Assembly: GCF_039544205.1 (NCBI RefSeq)
Contig: NZ_BAABLF010000008.1
Coordinates: forward strand, 205,575-269,574
Direction of reading: 5' to 3'
DNA: 64,000 nt
Source: Ferrimonas gelatinilytica
GTDB taxonomy: Bacteria > Pseudomonadota > Gammaproteobacteria > Enterobacterales > Shewanellaceae
Of the stretch, positions 52,227-61,109 are shown piece by piece (position 1 is the stretch's first letter; each line of letters begins with the position of its first letter). The translations under genes were made by a program, and so were the position numbers. A model generated the notes under the pieces. It worked only from the letters and a program-made list of their open reading frames with translations, made no database searches and was not told the DNA's origin.

Positions 52227-53867
52227 ATGACCTCACTCACGCAACTACCCATCTGGCAGGCCCTCAAGCAGCAGCGCCAGACTATCGAACAGCAATCCCT
52301 TCGTGACGCCTTTGCCCGAGACCCGGGCCGTGCCGAACGCTATAGCGTCAAGGCCGCCGGCCTGATGCTGGATTACTCGAAAAACCGTATCGATGACACC
52401 ACCCTGGCGGCTCTGCTGGAGCTGGCCCGGGACTGCGAGCTGGAAAGCCAGCGGGACGCCATGTTTACCGGCGCCGCGATCAACCGCACCGAGAATCGCG
52501 CCGTGCTTCACACCGCCCTGCGCGCCTCAGGAAACACCCCCGTGATGGTGGATGGCGAGGATGTGATGCCCGAGGTGCGCGCCACCCTGGCCAAGATGAA
52601 GGGGTTCGTGGAGCAGATCCACGAGGGACAGCGCACCGGCTACACAGGGAAAGCTTTTACCGATGTCATCGCCATCGGGATCGGCGGCTCCTTCCTCGGC
52701 CCCAAGGTGGCCACTGAGGCACTGCGCCCCTACGCCAAGTCCCTGCGGCTGCACTACGTGGCCAACGTTGACGGCACCGCCCTGAGCGAGAAGCTCAAGA
52801 AGGTGAACGCCGAGACCACCCTGGTGGTGATGTCCTCCAAGTCCTTCACCACCCAGGAGACCCTGGCTAATACCCAGAGTGCCCGGGAGTGGTTCCTGGC
52901 CAGCGGCGCAAGCCAGGCCGATGTGGCGGCCCATTTCGTCGCCATCAGCTCCAATGTGCCCGCCGCCGTCGAATTCGGCATCGATGCCGATAATGTTTTC
53001 CCGATGTGGGACTGGGTGGGGGGGCGCTATTCGCTCTGGTCCGCCATCGGTCTGCCCATCGCCCTGGCGGTGGGTTTCGATCACTTCGAGCAGCTGCTGT
53101 CCGGTGCCGAAGCGATGGATCGCCACTTCCGGGAGGCACCGCTGGAGCAAAACATGCCGGTTCTGATGGGCCTGCTCTCCCTCTGGTACAGCAACTTCTT
53201 TGACAGCCAAAGCCAGGTGATCCTCAGCTACGACCACTACCTGCGCGGTCTGCCCGCCTACATCCAGCAACTGGATATGGAGAGCAACGGCAAGGGGGTA
53301 GCCCTGGACGGCACGCCGGTGGATTACCGCACCGGCCCGGTGATCTGGGGCGGCGAGGGCACCAACGGCCAGCATGCTTACCATCAGCTGCTGCATCAGG
53401 GCACCGCGCTCATTCCCGCCGACTTTATTCTGCCGTTACAGAGTCACAATCCCCTGGGTCGCCACCACCAGATGCTGGCCGCCAACTGTCTGGCACAGAC
53501 CCAGGCCCTGATGCAGGGCAAGACACTGGAGGAGGCCAAGGCGGAGCTGGCGGATCGCAACCTGGCTCCGCAGGCACTGGAACAGCTGGCCCGCCACAAG
53601 GTGATGCCGGGCAACCGCCCCAGCAACACCCTGTTGATGGACAAGTTGACCCCGGCCACCCTGGGGGCCCTCATCGCCCTTTATGAACATCGCACCTTTG
53701 TCCAGGGCGCGATATGGCAGATCAACTCCTTCGATCAGTGGGGAGTGGAACTGGGCAAAGTGCTGGGCAACGCAGTTCTGGATGAGCTGGAAGCGGAACA
53801 GGCCCCACTGGCCCAGGACGCTTCCACCAACCAGCTGATCACCCTGCTGCGCCAGGGCAAGCTCTAA
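52227..53867 (+). CDS. pgi: Glucose-6-phosphate isomerase
   Basis: A 546-aa isomerase interconverting glucose-6-P and fructose-6-P. DVIAIGIGGSFLGPKVATEAL, WDWVGGRYSLWSAIGLPIAL (partial signature 1) and the catalytic-site GTNGQHAYHQLLHQG and the C-terminal SFDQWGVELGK signature are intact. Followed by a hairpin. Confidence 0.98.
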   Translation: MTSLTQLPIWQALKQQRQTIEQQSLRDAFARDPGRAERYSVKAAGLMLDYSKNRIDDTTLAALLELARDCELESQRDAMFTGAAINRTENRAVLHTALRASGNTPVMVDGEDVMPEVRATLAKMKGFVEQIHEGQRTGYTGKAFTDVIAIGIGGSFLGPKVATEALRPYAKSLRLHYVANVDGTALSEKLKKVNAETTLVVMSSKSFTTQETLANTQSAREWFLASGASQADVAAHFVAISSNVPAAVEFGIDADNVFPMWDWVGGRYSLWSAIGLPIALAVGFDHFEQLLSGAEAMDRHFREAPLEQNMPVLMGLLSLWYSNFFDSQSQVILSYDHYLRGLPAYIQQLDMESNGKGVALDGTPVDYRTGPVIWGGEGTNGQHAYHQLLHQGTALIPADFILPLQSHNPLGRHHQMLAANCLAQTQALMQGKTLEEAKAELADRNLAPQALEQLARHKVMPGNRPSNTLLMDKLTPATLGALIALYEHRTFVQGAIWQINSFDQWGVELGKVLGNAVLDELEAEQAPLAQDASTNQLITLLRQGKL

Positions 53868-53882
53868 GCTCGCCAAGCGACG

Positions 53883-53909
53883 ACGCCCCTCCAGCGCGAG
53901 GGGCGTTTA
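53883..53909 (+). terminator. pgi terminator
   Basis: ACGCCCCTC / GAGGGGCGT stem, six-base loop, followed by a short TT only. Confidence 0.6.
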
Positions 53910-54374
53910 CCATTCCAAGACCGCACTCGTCGCCAAGCCGGTACTCGCCTGGCCGCGTTCACAACAGGCGGCGGTGCACGTCCGGAGGTTGGTTACACGG
54001 CTATCTACTCGGCAATGACGTCGAGGGGCCCAGGCCTGGCTCCAATCTCCCGTTACGAGTAAATCCCCCGCTCTCACCCCATCGCTCTGACGGCAAAGAT
54101 GGCCTGAAACGCCGAGTGTCCCCTGCTGCAGACCGAATCTCCCCCAGCAGATTTCTGCTCCGCCTTCGGAGTTGGAGCCAGTCCACACCGGAAGAAAAAG
54201 GGGGCAAAAGAGGCTACCAACCCAAGTAAAGGCAGGGGCTAAAGAGCGCCCAAATACTGAACCTGACTCAAAAGTTACATTTCCATAACAAACTTAACAA
54301 AGTTGTTGCAGAGTCTTTTGCGGCTGTGGTACTTAAACAATGGACACAGGGAAAACCGTTGGGGGTAATAAGAT
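53910..54374. other. pgi / DUF3545 intergenic region
   Basis: 465 bases without a supported gene. The first part is GC-rich with stops in all frames; the last 120 bases are AT-rich and should hold the promoter of the DUF3545 gene. A short palindrome AGCAGA-TT-TCTGCT near 54149 is the only structure seen. Confidence 0.5.
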
Positions 54375-54554
54375 ATGGAACGTTTGGATTACGGTTCGCC
54401 AGAAGGTAGTGCCACTGAAAAGCCCAGCCGTCGCGGCAGCAAGAAGCGCAAATGGCGGGAAATTGAAGCAATTAAAGAGCGGGCCAGACTGCGTAAGGAG
54501 CTGGAAGATCTCGACCCCTGCTTCGGTCTGGAAGAGGAACTGCTCGACTTCTAA
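54375..54554 (+). CDS. DUF3545 family small protein, 59 aa
   Basis: A small, highly charged protein. MERLDYG is followed by a basic patch (SRRGSKKRKWREIEAIKERARLRKEL) and an acidic end (EDLDPCFGLEEELLDF). The KKRKWREIEAIK core is the DUF3545 signature seen in Shewanella and Vibrio relatives. Predicted helical; function unknown. A run of Gs lies nine bases before the ATG, and a terminator follows the stop. Confidence 0.82.
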   Translation: MERLDYGSPEGSATEKPSRRGSKKRKWREIEAIKERARLRKELEDLDPCFGLEEELLDF

Positions 54555-54567
54555 GCCTCCAACGACA

Positions 54568-54592
54568 ACGCCCCGCAATGCGGGGCGTTTTT
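54568..54592 (+). terminator. Terminator of the DUF3545 gene
   Basis: ACGCCCCGC / GCGGGGCGT with AAT loop and a T-run. Confidence 0.9.
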
Positions 54593-54615
54593 CATTAGGC
54601 TGCATCCCGAGAAAG

Positions 54616-55167
54616 CTAAATCTCCCCCAGATCCGCCAGGTAAGCCCTCAGCTCATCGTAGTCACTGTCTTTCTCATTATTAAACAGCGGGTCCTTAATC
54701 AAGGTCTCGGACACTCTCTGCTCCACTTTCTGCCAGTCCTCATCCGTCAGCTCCTTTTCCAGTTTGGGCAGTACATGCTCCTCCTCCTGGGCCAGGTGGC
54801 GGCGCTGCATCGCGGCAAAGTCCTTGATATTGGCAATCAGGCGATCTCGGGGCACCACGGCATCATTGAGGATCATGTTGAGCGTGTCCATCAGCTGATC
54901 CGTCGCCTCACGCAGTATGGCGTGCTCCTCCTCCAGCCGGTGTATGGCTCCTTGGCTGCCACCATTCTTATCCAGATAGTAGTGGTAAAGAATATCCTCC
55001 ATCGGGTGGTGGCTGTGGTCGGCGTAACGCTGCAGATAGTCGATCACATCCCGAAGGAAGTTGAGGTTAATCGCTTCCCCATCCTCCAGCCGGATCGCTT
55101 TTTTATCAAGCAAGTTCAATAGTTTACTTATGTGCTTATGATCGGTATGGATTCTTTCCAACAACAT
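54616..55167 (-). CDS. Hemerythrin-like HHE domain protein
   Basis: A 183-aa four-helix-bundle protein. Iron-ligand candidates: IHTDHKHI (helix 1), HSHHPMEDIL (helix 2), HRLEEEHAIL (helix 3) and RRHLAQEEEHVLP (helix 4), the HHE pattern. Such proteins bind O2 or NO, or help repair Fe-S clusters; which applies cannot be seen. A single gene, convergent with DUF3545. Confidence 0.9.
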   Translation of the reverse strand: MLLERIHTDHKHISKLLNLLDKKAIRLEDGEAINLNFLRDVIDYLQRYADHSHHPMEDILYHYYLDKNGGSQGAIHRLEEEHAILREATDQLMDTLNMILNDAVVPRDRLIANIKDFAAMQRRHLAQEEEHVLPKLEKELTDEDWQKVEQRVSETLIKDPLFNNEKDSDYDELRAYLADLGEI

Positions 55168-55276
55168 AAACTGTTCCGCCCTATTGCCTTTCCATCTTTA
55201 AGAGTAGTCCTTCGATAGCATGGCAAACGCAAGCCCGTGGGGCCATGATCCCCATCAAACACACCCAGTTTTCAAC

Positions 55277-55957
55277 TCATTCTGCCAAGGGGGGCTGCCA
55301 GTCGATGGGGGTATCCCCCTGCTTGTCCAGGATGGCATTGACCCGAGAGAAATGGCGACAACCAAAAAATCCCCGGTAGGCGGAGAGCGGTGAGGGGTGA
55401 GCAGCACAGAGCACCGAGTGGCGGCTGCGATCGATCCCCTTCCCCTTCTTCTGCGCATGACTGCCCCAAAGCAGGAACACCAGCCCCTCCCGCCGGGCGT
55501 TGAGCTGGGCGATCACTTCATCAGTAAACCGCTCCCAGCCAAGCTTAGCGTGGGAGTGCGCAAGTCCGGCCGCCACCGTCAGCACCGTATTAAGCAGCAG
55601 CACCCCCTGGTCGGCCCAGCACCCCAGGTTGCCGTGATCCGGCACCTGGAAACCCGGGATATCCTCCGACAGCTCCTTGTAGATGTTTCTCAGGGAGGGG
55701 GGCACCTTGACGCCGGGTTGAACCGAGAAGCTGAGGCCATGGGCCTGGTCTGGTCCGTGGTAGGGGTCCTGCCCGAGGATCACCACCTTGACCCGATCAA
55801 ACTCGGTGCGCCGGAACGCCTCGAACACCTGCTCCGAGGGTGGATAGATGGTCTCACCCTGCCGACGCCACCGCTGGATCTGTTCCATCATCTCAACAAA
55901 ATAGGGGGCCTGCTTCTCCGCCCCCAGTACCGACTGCCACTGCATCGCTAGCGCCAT
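55277..55957 (-). CDS. ung: Uracil-DNA glycosylase
   Basis: A 226-aa family-1 UDG that removes uracil from DNA. The water-activating motif GQDPYHGPDQAHGLSFSV and the HPSPLSAYRGFFGC loop are intact. Divergent from nfo, so two base-excision-repair genes share a control region. Confidence 0.97.
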   Translation of the reverse strand: MALAMQWQSVLGAEKQAPYFVEMMEQIQRWRRQGETIYPPSEQVFEAFRRTEFDRVKVVILGQDPYHGPDQAHGLSFSVQPGVKVPPSLRNIYKELSEDIPGFQVPDHGNLGCWADQGVLLLNTVLTVAAGLAHSHAKLGWERFTDEVIAQLNARREGLVFLLWGSHAQKKGKGIDRSRHSVLCAAHPSPLSAYRGFFGCRHFSRVNAILDKQGDTPIDWQPPLAE

Positions 55958-56077
55958 ACCGCCTCCCCATAAAGATAGGGCGCCAGCATAGCGAACCCCG
56001 GTTGCCGGGAAAAGCCTCTCCCCTTGCCGGAAGCGCGGCCAGTCCGTACCATCGCCTCAGTAGTCCAAGGAGACCCT

Positions 56078-56968
56078 ATGCCCGCCTCAAGCTCAGCCCC
56101 AACGACCCGACCAGTGCGCTATGTCGGCGCCCATGTCAGCGCCAGCGGTGGTGTGGAAAACGCCCCCTTGAATGCCGCCAAGATCGGCGCCAACGCCTTC
56201 GCCCTCTTCACCAAGAACCAGCGCCGCTGGCAGGCCAAACCCCTGACCGGCGCCAACATCGAGAAGTTTCGGGTCAACTGCGAACAGCATGGCTTTACCC
56301 CGGCGCAGATCCTGCCCCACGACAGCTACCTGATTAACCTGGGCCACCCGGACGCCGAGGCGCTGCAGCGCTCCCGCGACGCCTTTCTCGACGAGATGCA
56401 GCGTTGCGAGCAGCTGGGGCTGACCCTGCTCAACTTCCACCCCGGTAGCCACCTGCGCCAGATCAGCGAAACCCAGTGCCTGGCCACCATCGCCGAGTCG
56501 ATAAACCTCGCACTGGACCGGACTCAGGGTGTCACCGCGGTGATCGAAAACACCGCCGGCCAGGGCAGCAACCTGGGTCACCGCTTCGAGCAGTTGGCCG
56601 AGATCATCGACCGGGTGGAGGACAAGAGTCGGGTGGGCGTCTGCCTGGACACCTGCCACACCTTCGCCGCCGGCTACGATCTGCGAACCCACGACGCCTG
56701 CCAGCAGACCTTCAACAAGTTCGATCAGACAGTTGGCCTTGAGTACCTCAAGGGGATGCACCTCAACGGCTCCAAATCCCCCCTCGGAAGTCGGGTGGAT
56801 CGCCACCACAGCTTGAACCAGGGGGAACTGGGCACCGAGGTGTTCGAGTTCCTGATGACCCACCCGGCTACGGTGGGCATTCCGCTGGTGCTGGAGACCA
56901 TCGACGAGACCCTCTGGGCGGACGAGATCCAGTGGCTAAGGATGCTGCAAAGAAACCAGGCGGCCTGA
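56078..56968 (+). CDS. nfo: Endonuclease IV (AP endonuclease)
   Basis: A 296-aa zinc-dependent AP endonuclease of TIM-barrel fold. VGAHVSASGGVENAP, NFHPGSHL, IENTAGQGSNLG, GVCLDTCHTFAAGYDL and LETIDETLWADEI carry the metal ligands. AAGGAGA four bases upstream fixes the start at 56078. The 3' end and the next 40 bases are duplicated in decayed form at 58556. Confidence 0.96.
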   Translation: MPASSSAPTTRPVRYVGAHVSASGGVENAPLNAAKIGANAFALFTKNQRRWQAKPLTGANIEKFRVNCEQHGFTPAQILPHDSYLINLGHPDAEALQRSRDAFLDEMQRCEQLGLTLLNFHPGSHLRQISETQCLATIAESINLALDRTQGVTAVIENTAGQGSNLGHRFEQLAEIIDRVEDKSRVGVCLDTCHTFAAGYDLRTHDACQQTFNKFDQTVGLEYLKGMHLNGSKSPLGSRVDRHHSLNQGELGTEVFEFLMTHPATVGIPLVLETIDETLWADEIQWLRMLQRNQAA

Positions 56969-57033
56969 TTCAGCCTCTGCGAGGGCCAAAGCGGGTGGGC
57001 CGAGACTCGGCGGGTTCAGCGGCCAATGAATGC

Positions 57034-58443
57034 CTAAAGATCCTCGTCCCCGGGCTCCGGCTCGATGGGCAGCACCCCCTCCGGCAGCGGGCTCTCGGAG
57101 AGATCAACGATCTGAGAACGGTTCAGGGTGATCTTGTAACGGGCAAAGCGGGGGGGCTGCTGCGGCTCCCTCAGCATCAGGATCAGGTTGACCTGGTAGC
57201 GGCGCTCCACCGAATCGCTGCTGACCTTGCCCTCCGCCTCCTTATAGATCTTCGCCTTGCCCCGCTCCAGGTAACGGGCAAAGGGCGCCAAGCTGAAGTT
57301 CACCTGCTCCTGCAGACTGGAGTAGCCGGTGAGAAACGCCTTCTGGGCGATCCGCGCGCTCAGGCCATAGTGCAGGATCTCGGTGTCGATCCGGTTCTGA
57401 CTGTTCCGTCGGCTTAAGATCTCGCTCACCCCTTTGGGCAGATCCGCGCTTTTAATAAAGTCGATCCAGATCAGCTGACGGCCTATCACCGCCTGACTGC
57501 TGGTATCCCTGAGGATACGGCTCCAGCGTGGACGCCCCTTCTGCAGCCGCCGCCACATCGCGTTGCGCATGTCATCCTTGAAGATCTCGCGAAAGGCGTA
57601 GATCACCGCCAGGGTCAGCACCAGCGCCAGGGTGAGCCCGCTCAACACCCCCTGCGCCTTGATCACCAGGGTAGACACGATCAGCATGATGATCCCCGTG
57701 GACACCCCCGTTGTGGCCTTTTTGAGCCCCACCCCCAGGGTTTTCAACTCCTCTTTGAGCACCACCCCCTGCTGGATCAATCGGCGCATCAGCAGCATCT
57801 TGTTGGAGATCCGATTGGGATCCGCCAGGGTCTGCTCCGAGTTGTAGTTTTTCTCTTCGCGATAGCGCCGTTCGGCGCGACACAGGCCCAGGAGCTGCTC
57901 AATGGCGTCACTGTGCTCGCTGCTGCGCGGGGCGTGAGAGAGCAATTTGAGCAACCGCTGCTCACAGAACCAGGACAGGTAGTTGTCCGCATTCTCGAAG
58001 TAATGTTTCCAGTTCGGATCGCTGGGCTCATTGCGACGGAACCTTTTCAGCAGCTGGGTGACGATCTCACACAGCTCGGAAAGTGCCTCGTAGAAGGGCT
58101 CAGGCTCTTTGATCTGCGCCACCTCGTTGCTGTCCGTCTCAATGGCGATGGCAAACTGGTAAGCAAACAGATTCAAGTAGAGTCGGAACTCCTCGACGGT
58201 GCGCTTGTTGAGGCTGACAAAACGCCCCTGCACCAGGGGAAGGTGCAGTCGGGTGGAGAAGTAGGAGCGACGTCCGGCGATGGCGCTGTGGGCATACTCC
58301 TGGGGATCCAGGCTCTGAGGGTTAACGCCCATCTCTTTGGGCAAGATGAAAAACAGATCCAGCCGGCGCTGATCCCCGCTTTTCATCTGGTGAACCAACT
58401 TAAAGGAGAGTGCCTCTTCCTGCTTAACAATGATCTTTGACAC
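57034..58443 (-). CDS. Conserved membrane protein of unknown function, 469 aa
   Basis: I do not recognise a family. It starts with a GTG preceded by GAGG (VSKIIVKQEEALSFKL); the longer frame is unlikely. The first 270 residues are soluble and charged. Two adjacent hydrophobic helices at about residues 280-320 (IIMLIVSTLVIKAQ, LTLALVLTLAVIYAF) are followed by a soluble C-terminal domain with RRYQVNLILML and FARYKITLNRSQIVDLSE, ending acidic. No catalytic motif is visible. It lies between intact nfo and a decayed copy of the nfo end. Confidence 0.75.
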   Translation of the reverse strand: MSKIIVKQEEALSFKLVHQMKSGDQRRLDLFFILPKEMGVNPQSLDPQEYAHSAIAGRRSYFSTRLHLPLVQGRFVSLNKRTVEEFRLYLNLFAYQFAIAIETDSNEVAQIKEPEPFYEALSELCEIVTQLLKRFRRNEPSDPNWKHYFENADNYLSWFCEQRLLKLLSHAPRSSEHSDAIEQLLGLCRAERRYREEKNYNSEQTLADPNRISNKMLLMRRLIQQGVVLKEELKTLGVGLKKATTGVSTGIIMLIVSTLVIKAQGVLSGLTLALVLTLAVIYAFREIFKDDMRNAMWRRLQKGRPRWSRILRDTSSQAVIGRQLIWIDFIKSADLPKGVSEILSRRNSQNRIDTEILHYGLSARIAQKAFLTGYSSLQEQVNFSLAPFARYLERGKAKIYKEAEGKVSSDSVERRYQVNLILMLREPQQPPRFARYKITLNRSQIVDLSESPLPEGVLPIEPEPGDEDL

Positions 58444-58555
58444 GTCACCTCTGCCCTGCTGTCTCTCGCCGATGATTGTAGCAGCTTGTGTTGTTTGACT
58501 ATTCCACGTCCAGTCCGTGAAATAAAGCGGCAGGCTCAAGCCCCCGCTTCGAGTC

Positions 58556-58669
58556 CTGGAGGCCACCGGCGAAACGAACTGGGCGGACGAGATGCCGTGC
58601 AGGGGGTGGCTGCAAAGCGATCAGACGACATGGTTCAGTCTCCACTCGGCCAAAGCCGGTGGGCCGAAA
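58556..58669 (+). pseudogene. Decayed duplicate of the nfo 3' end
   Basis: 114 bases align with 56891-57005 (nfo codons for LETIDETLWADEI through the stop and about 37 bases beyond) with a one-base length difference. Shared blocks include GGGCGGACGAGAT, GCTGCAAAG and GGCCAAAGC-GGTGGGCCGA (19 of 20). The stop and several residues are changed. It is separated from nfo by the 469-aa gene. Confidence 0.7.
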
Positions 58670-58703
58670 GCCTCCAGTAAATCTCACTGCGCTGGCGACA
58701 GGT

Positions 58704-58793
58704 TTCGGCTCTTCACGAGCAGGGGGGAAGACGGGCCATCACCGCTCCAGCCGAACCGCGCATGGGAAAGGCCCCCACAGGCGTGGGGAAGAC
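58704..58793 (-). CRISPR. Two CRISPR-like (type I-E style) repeats, possible relic array
   Basis: On the minus strand a 29-base unit at 58765-58793 begins GTCTTCCCCACGCCTGTGGG, with the 7-base stem CCCCACGC/GTGGGG, like type I-E repeats. A second, degenerate unit beginning GTCTTCCCC ends at 58732, exactly 61 bases away, which is 29 + 32 as in I-E arrays. No further repeat lies at 61-base steps and there is no cas gene in the window. Confidence 0.3.
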
Positions 58794-58856
58794 TTTTCCT
58801 CTTAAGCATACATATGAAGGTCCGGCTCCTACTTCACGTTTCAAAGAGCCGCCTGT

Positions 58857-60143
58857 CTAAAGCGTCCGCTTCAGATACCCCGCCAGCGCTTCGAAGCTCG
58901 CTTCCAGCTTTTCGCTCAGTACCGGCTTGTCGACCACCGCCGCCAGGGCCGGTGGCAGGGGCAGTTCAATCCCCAGGGCCGACTCGACGGCGTCCTGGAA
59001 CTTGGCGGGGTGGGCGGTACCGAGGAATACGCCCACCTCCTCCCCGGAAAGCTGGCGGGTAAGCGCCTCGCTGGCCACCGCCGCGTGGGGCTCCGAGAGG
59101 TAGCCGCCCTGGTAAAGGGCCTTGAGGCGCACCACCGTCTCCGGCTCCGACACCCGCTCCGCCGCCAGCTCGGCCAACGCCCAGCCCTGGCGGGCGCAAA
59201 GCGCCTCGACTCGGGGCCAGTTGTTGGGGCTGGTCACATCCATGGCGTTGGAGAGGGTGGCGTGCACCGGCTCCGGCGCCCATACGCCGCTCTTCAGGTA
59301 GCGGGGCACGGTATCGTTGCTGTTGGTGGCGGCGACAAAGCGCTTGATAGGGGCCCCCATCGCCTTGGCCAGCAGCCCCGCGGTCAGGTTACCGAAGTTG
59401 CCGGAGGGCACCGCGAACACCGCCTGGTCCCGCTGCTCGGCGGGCAGTTGGGCCAGCGCCTCGAAGAAGTAACAGATCTGCGCCAGCAAGCGGGCGATGT
59501 TGATGGAGTTGGCGGAGGTGAGGCCGAACTGCGCCTTGAGCTTGGCATCGCTGAACGCGGTTTTAACCAGCGCCTGGCAGTCATCGAAGCTGCCCTTGAC
59601 CGCCAGGGTGTGGATATTCCCCCCCAGGGTGCAGAACATCTTCTCCTGCAGCGGACTGATCCCCCCGTCCGGGTAGAGCACCACCACCTGGATATTGTCC
59701 AGCCCGGCAAAGGCGTCAGCCACCGCCGCACCGGTATCGCCGGAGGTGGCGGTGAGTATGGTCAGGGGACGGTCCTTGGCCAGGGTACTGAGACAGCGAG
59801 CCAGGAAGCGGGCGCCGAAATCCTTGAACGCCAAGGTGGGGCCGTGAAACAGCTCCAGGGCATACTGCCCCGGGGCGGCAGGTACCAGGGGCAGCGGAAA
59901 ACCGAAGGCGTCCCGCACCAATGTCCGTACCCTGTCGTGCCCCAGCTCCTGGTCGAGCCAGGCCCCCAGCACGGTCTCCGCCCGGGTCAGGAAATCCGAC
60001 TGCCAAAACGCCGCATCCAGGTTGAGGGTGGGGATCGCATCGGGAAAGAAAAGACCCTGTCCTTCCCCCAGTCCACGCTGCACCGCCTCGGTAAAATCCA
60101 CCCGCTCCTGCGGCTGGCTCAGATTAAACAGCTCCATGGTCAC
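58857..60143 (-). CDS. thrC: Threonine synthase
   Basis: A 428-aa PLP enzyme converting phosphohomoserine to threonine. LELFHGPTLAFKDFGARF holds the PLP lysine, and TATSGDTGAAVADAF and VPSGNFGNLTAGLLAKAMG bind phosphate. Last gene of thrABC; overlaps thrB by four bases (ATGA). Confidence 0.97.
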   Translation of the reverse strand: MTMELFNLSQPQERVDFTEAVQRGLGEGQGLFFPDAIPTLNLDAAFWQSDFLTRAETVLGAWLDQELGHDRVRTLVRDAFGFPLPLVPAAPGQYALELFHGPTLAFKDFGARFLARCLSTLAKDRPLTILTATSGDTGAAVADAFAGLDNIQVVVLYPDGGISPLQEKMFCTLGGNIHTLAVKGSFDDCQALVKTAFSDAKLKAQFGLTSANSINIARLLAQICYFFEALAQLPAEQRDQAVFAVPSGNFGNLTAGLLAKAMGAPIKRFVAATNSNDTVPRYLKSGVWAPEPVHATLSNAMDVTSPNNWPRVEALCARQGWALAELAAERVSEPETVVRLKALYQGGYLSEPHAAVASEALTRQLSGEEVGVFLGTAHPAKFQDAVESALGIELPLPPALAAVVDKPVLSEKLEASFEALAGYLKRTL

Positions 60144-61108
60144 AGCTCCCCTTGTGATAGTTGTGCGCCCTGCTCAGCCAGGCGGCAGATCCGCACCAGG
60201 CCCCTTTCATTCAGTAAGTAGTGTTGCCTGAGGTGCTCGGCGGCGGCCTCGGCCACCGACCGTTCGGTGGCCACCGCAAAGAGGGTGGGCCCGGAGCCGG
60301 AGATCCCCACCGCCGGGCAACCCAACGCCTGCAGCCGGGTTCGGGCCGCCTGGTAGCCGGGGATATGGGCGGCACGATAGGGCTCCGCCACCACATCCTT
60401 GAGCACCGCCAGCGCCTGCGCCTCATCCTGGCGGTGGCAGGCATCGACGAAGGTGGCCAGCTGCTGGCCAAAGCTCAATAGCGTCGCCCGCGGGTGCTCC
60501 GACGGCAGCAGCGCCCGCATCTTGGCGGTGGAGAGGGTGATCCCCGGATTGGCCACCACCCAGTACCAGTGGTCAAAGGTCGGCAGTGCCTGGGCCCGGT
60601 GCGGCAGCATCAGCTGCAGCCCACCCAGGTAGCTGGGGGCGACGTTATCGAAATGGACGGAGCCGGAGATCTCCCCCTCCAGCTCCCCCATCAGCTGCAG
60701 CAGCGGCTGCGACGACAGCGGCGCGCCGAAGTACTCGTTCACCGCCACCAGGGCGGCCACCACGGAGCTGGCACTGCTGCCGAGGCCAGAACCCACCGGC
60801 AGGTTCTTCTCCAGGGTGATCGCCAGATCCGGCTGGCCCAGTTCGAGTCGTGAAAGAAAGGTGTCGACGCAGCGCCAGACAATGTTCTCCTCGGCCACCG
60901 GCGGCAGCACGTCCGCAAAGGGCCCGCTGCACTGCAGGGTCAGCCCCGCACCGACGACCGGACCCGGCGCGATGGAGACTCGATCCCCCAGCTGGCTGCC
61001 ATCGATGGGTGCCAGGGCAGCACCCAAAAGATCAAACCCCACGCTGACGTTGCCCATGGAAGCAGGGGCGTAGGCAGTTACCGCCCGGTTCTGTGCTTGT
61101 TGCGCCAT
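60140..61108 (-). CDS. thrB: Homoserine kinase
   Basis: A 322-aa GHMP kinase phosphorylating homoserine. The ATP loop PVGSGLGSSASSVVAALVA is intact, with YAPASMGNVSVGFDLLG at the start and GISGSGPTLFAVA near the end. Tightly packed between thrA and thrC. Confidence 0.97.
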   Translation of the reverse strand: MAQQAQNRAVTAYAPASMGNVSVGFDLLGAALAPIDGSQLGDRVSIAPGPVVGAGLTLQCSGPFADVLPPVAEENIVWRCVDTFLSRLELGQPDLAITLEKNLPVGSGLGSSASSVVAALVAVNEYFGAPLSSQPLLQLMGELEGEISGSVHFDNVAPSYLGGLQLMLPHRAQALPTFDHWYWVVANPGITLSTAKMRALLPSEHPRATLLSFGQQLATFVDACHRQDEAQALAVLKDVVAEPYRAAHIPGYQAARTRLQALGCPAVGISGSGPTLFAVATERSVAEAAAEHLRQHYLLNERGLVRICRLAEQGAQLSQGEL

Positions 61109-61109
61109 C

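Larger units (their letters stand above)
58444..58856. other. Repeat-bearing region upstream of the unknown membrane protein
   Basis: 413 bases without a live gene. It contains the nfo 3'-end relic and two CRISPR-like half-repeats, listed separately, plus an inverted repeat CCGGCTC / GAGCCGC near 58822-58852. Confidence 0.6.

Noticed and set aside
58530..58800. Cobalamin riboswitch (GGGAAGGC-like and GGAGGCC-like words)
   Set aside because: The conserved blocks are not in the right order or spacing, and the words are explained by the nfo relic and the CRISPR-like repeat.
58704..58855. ISL3-type miniature element bounded by GGCTCTT
   Set aside because: Only seven bases match at the two ends and no target duplication was found.
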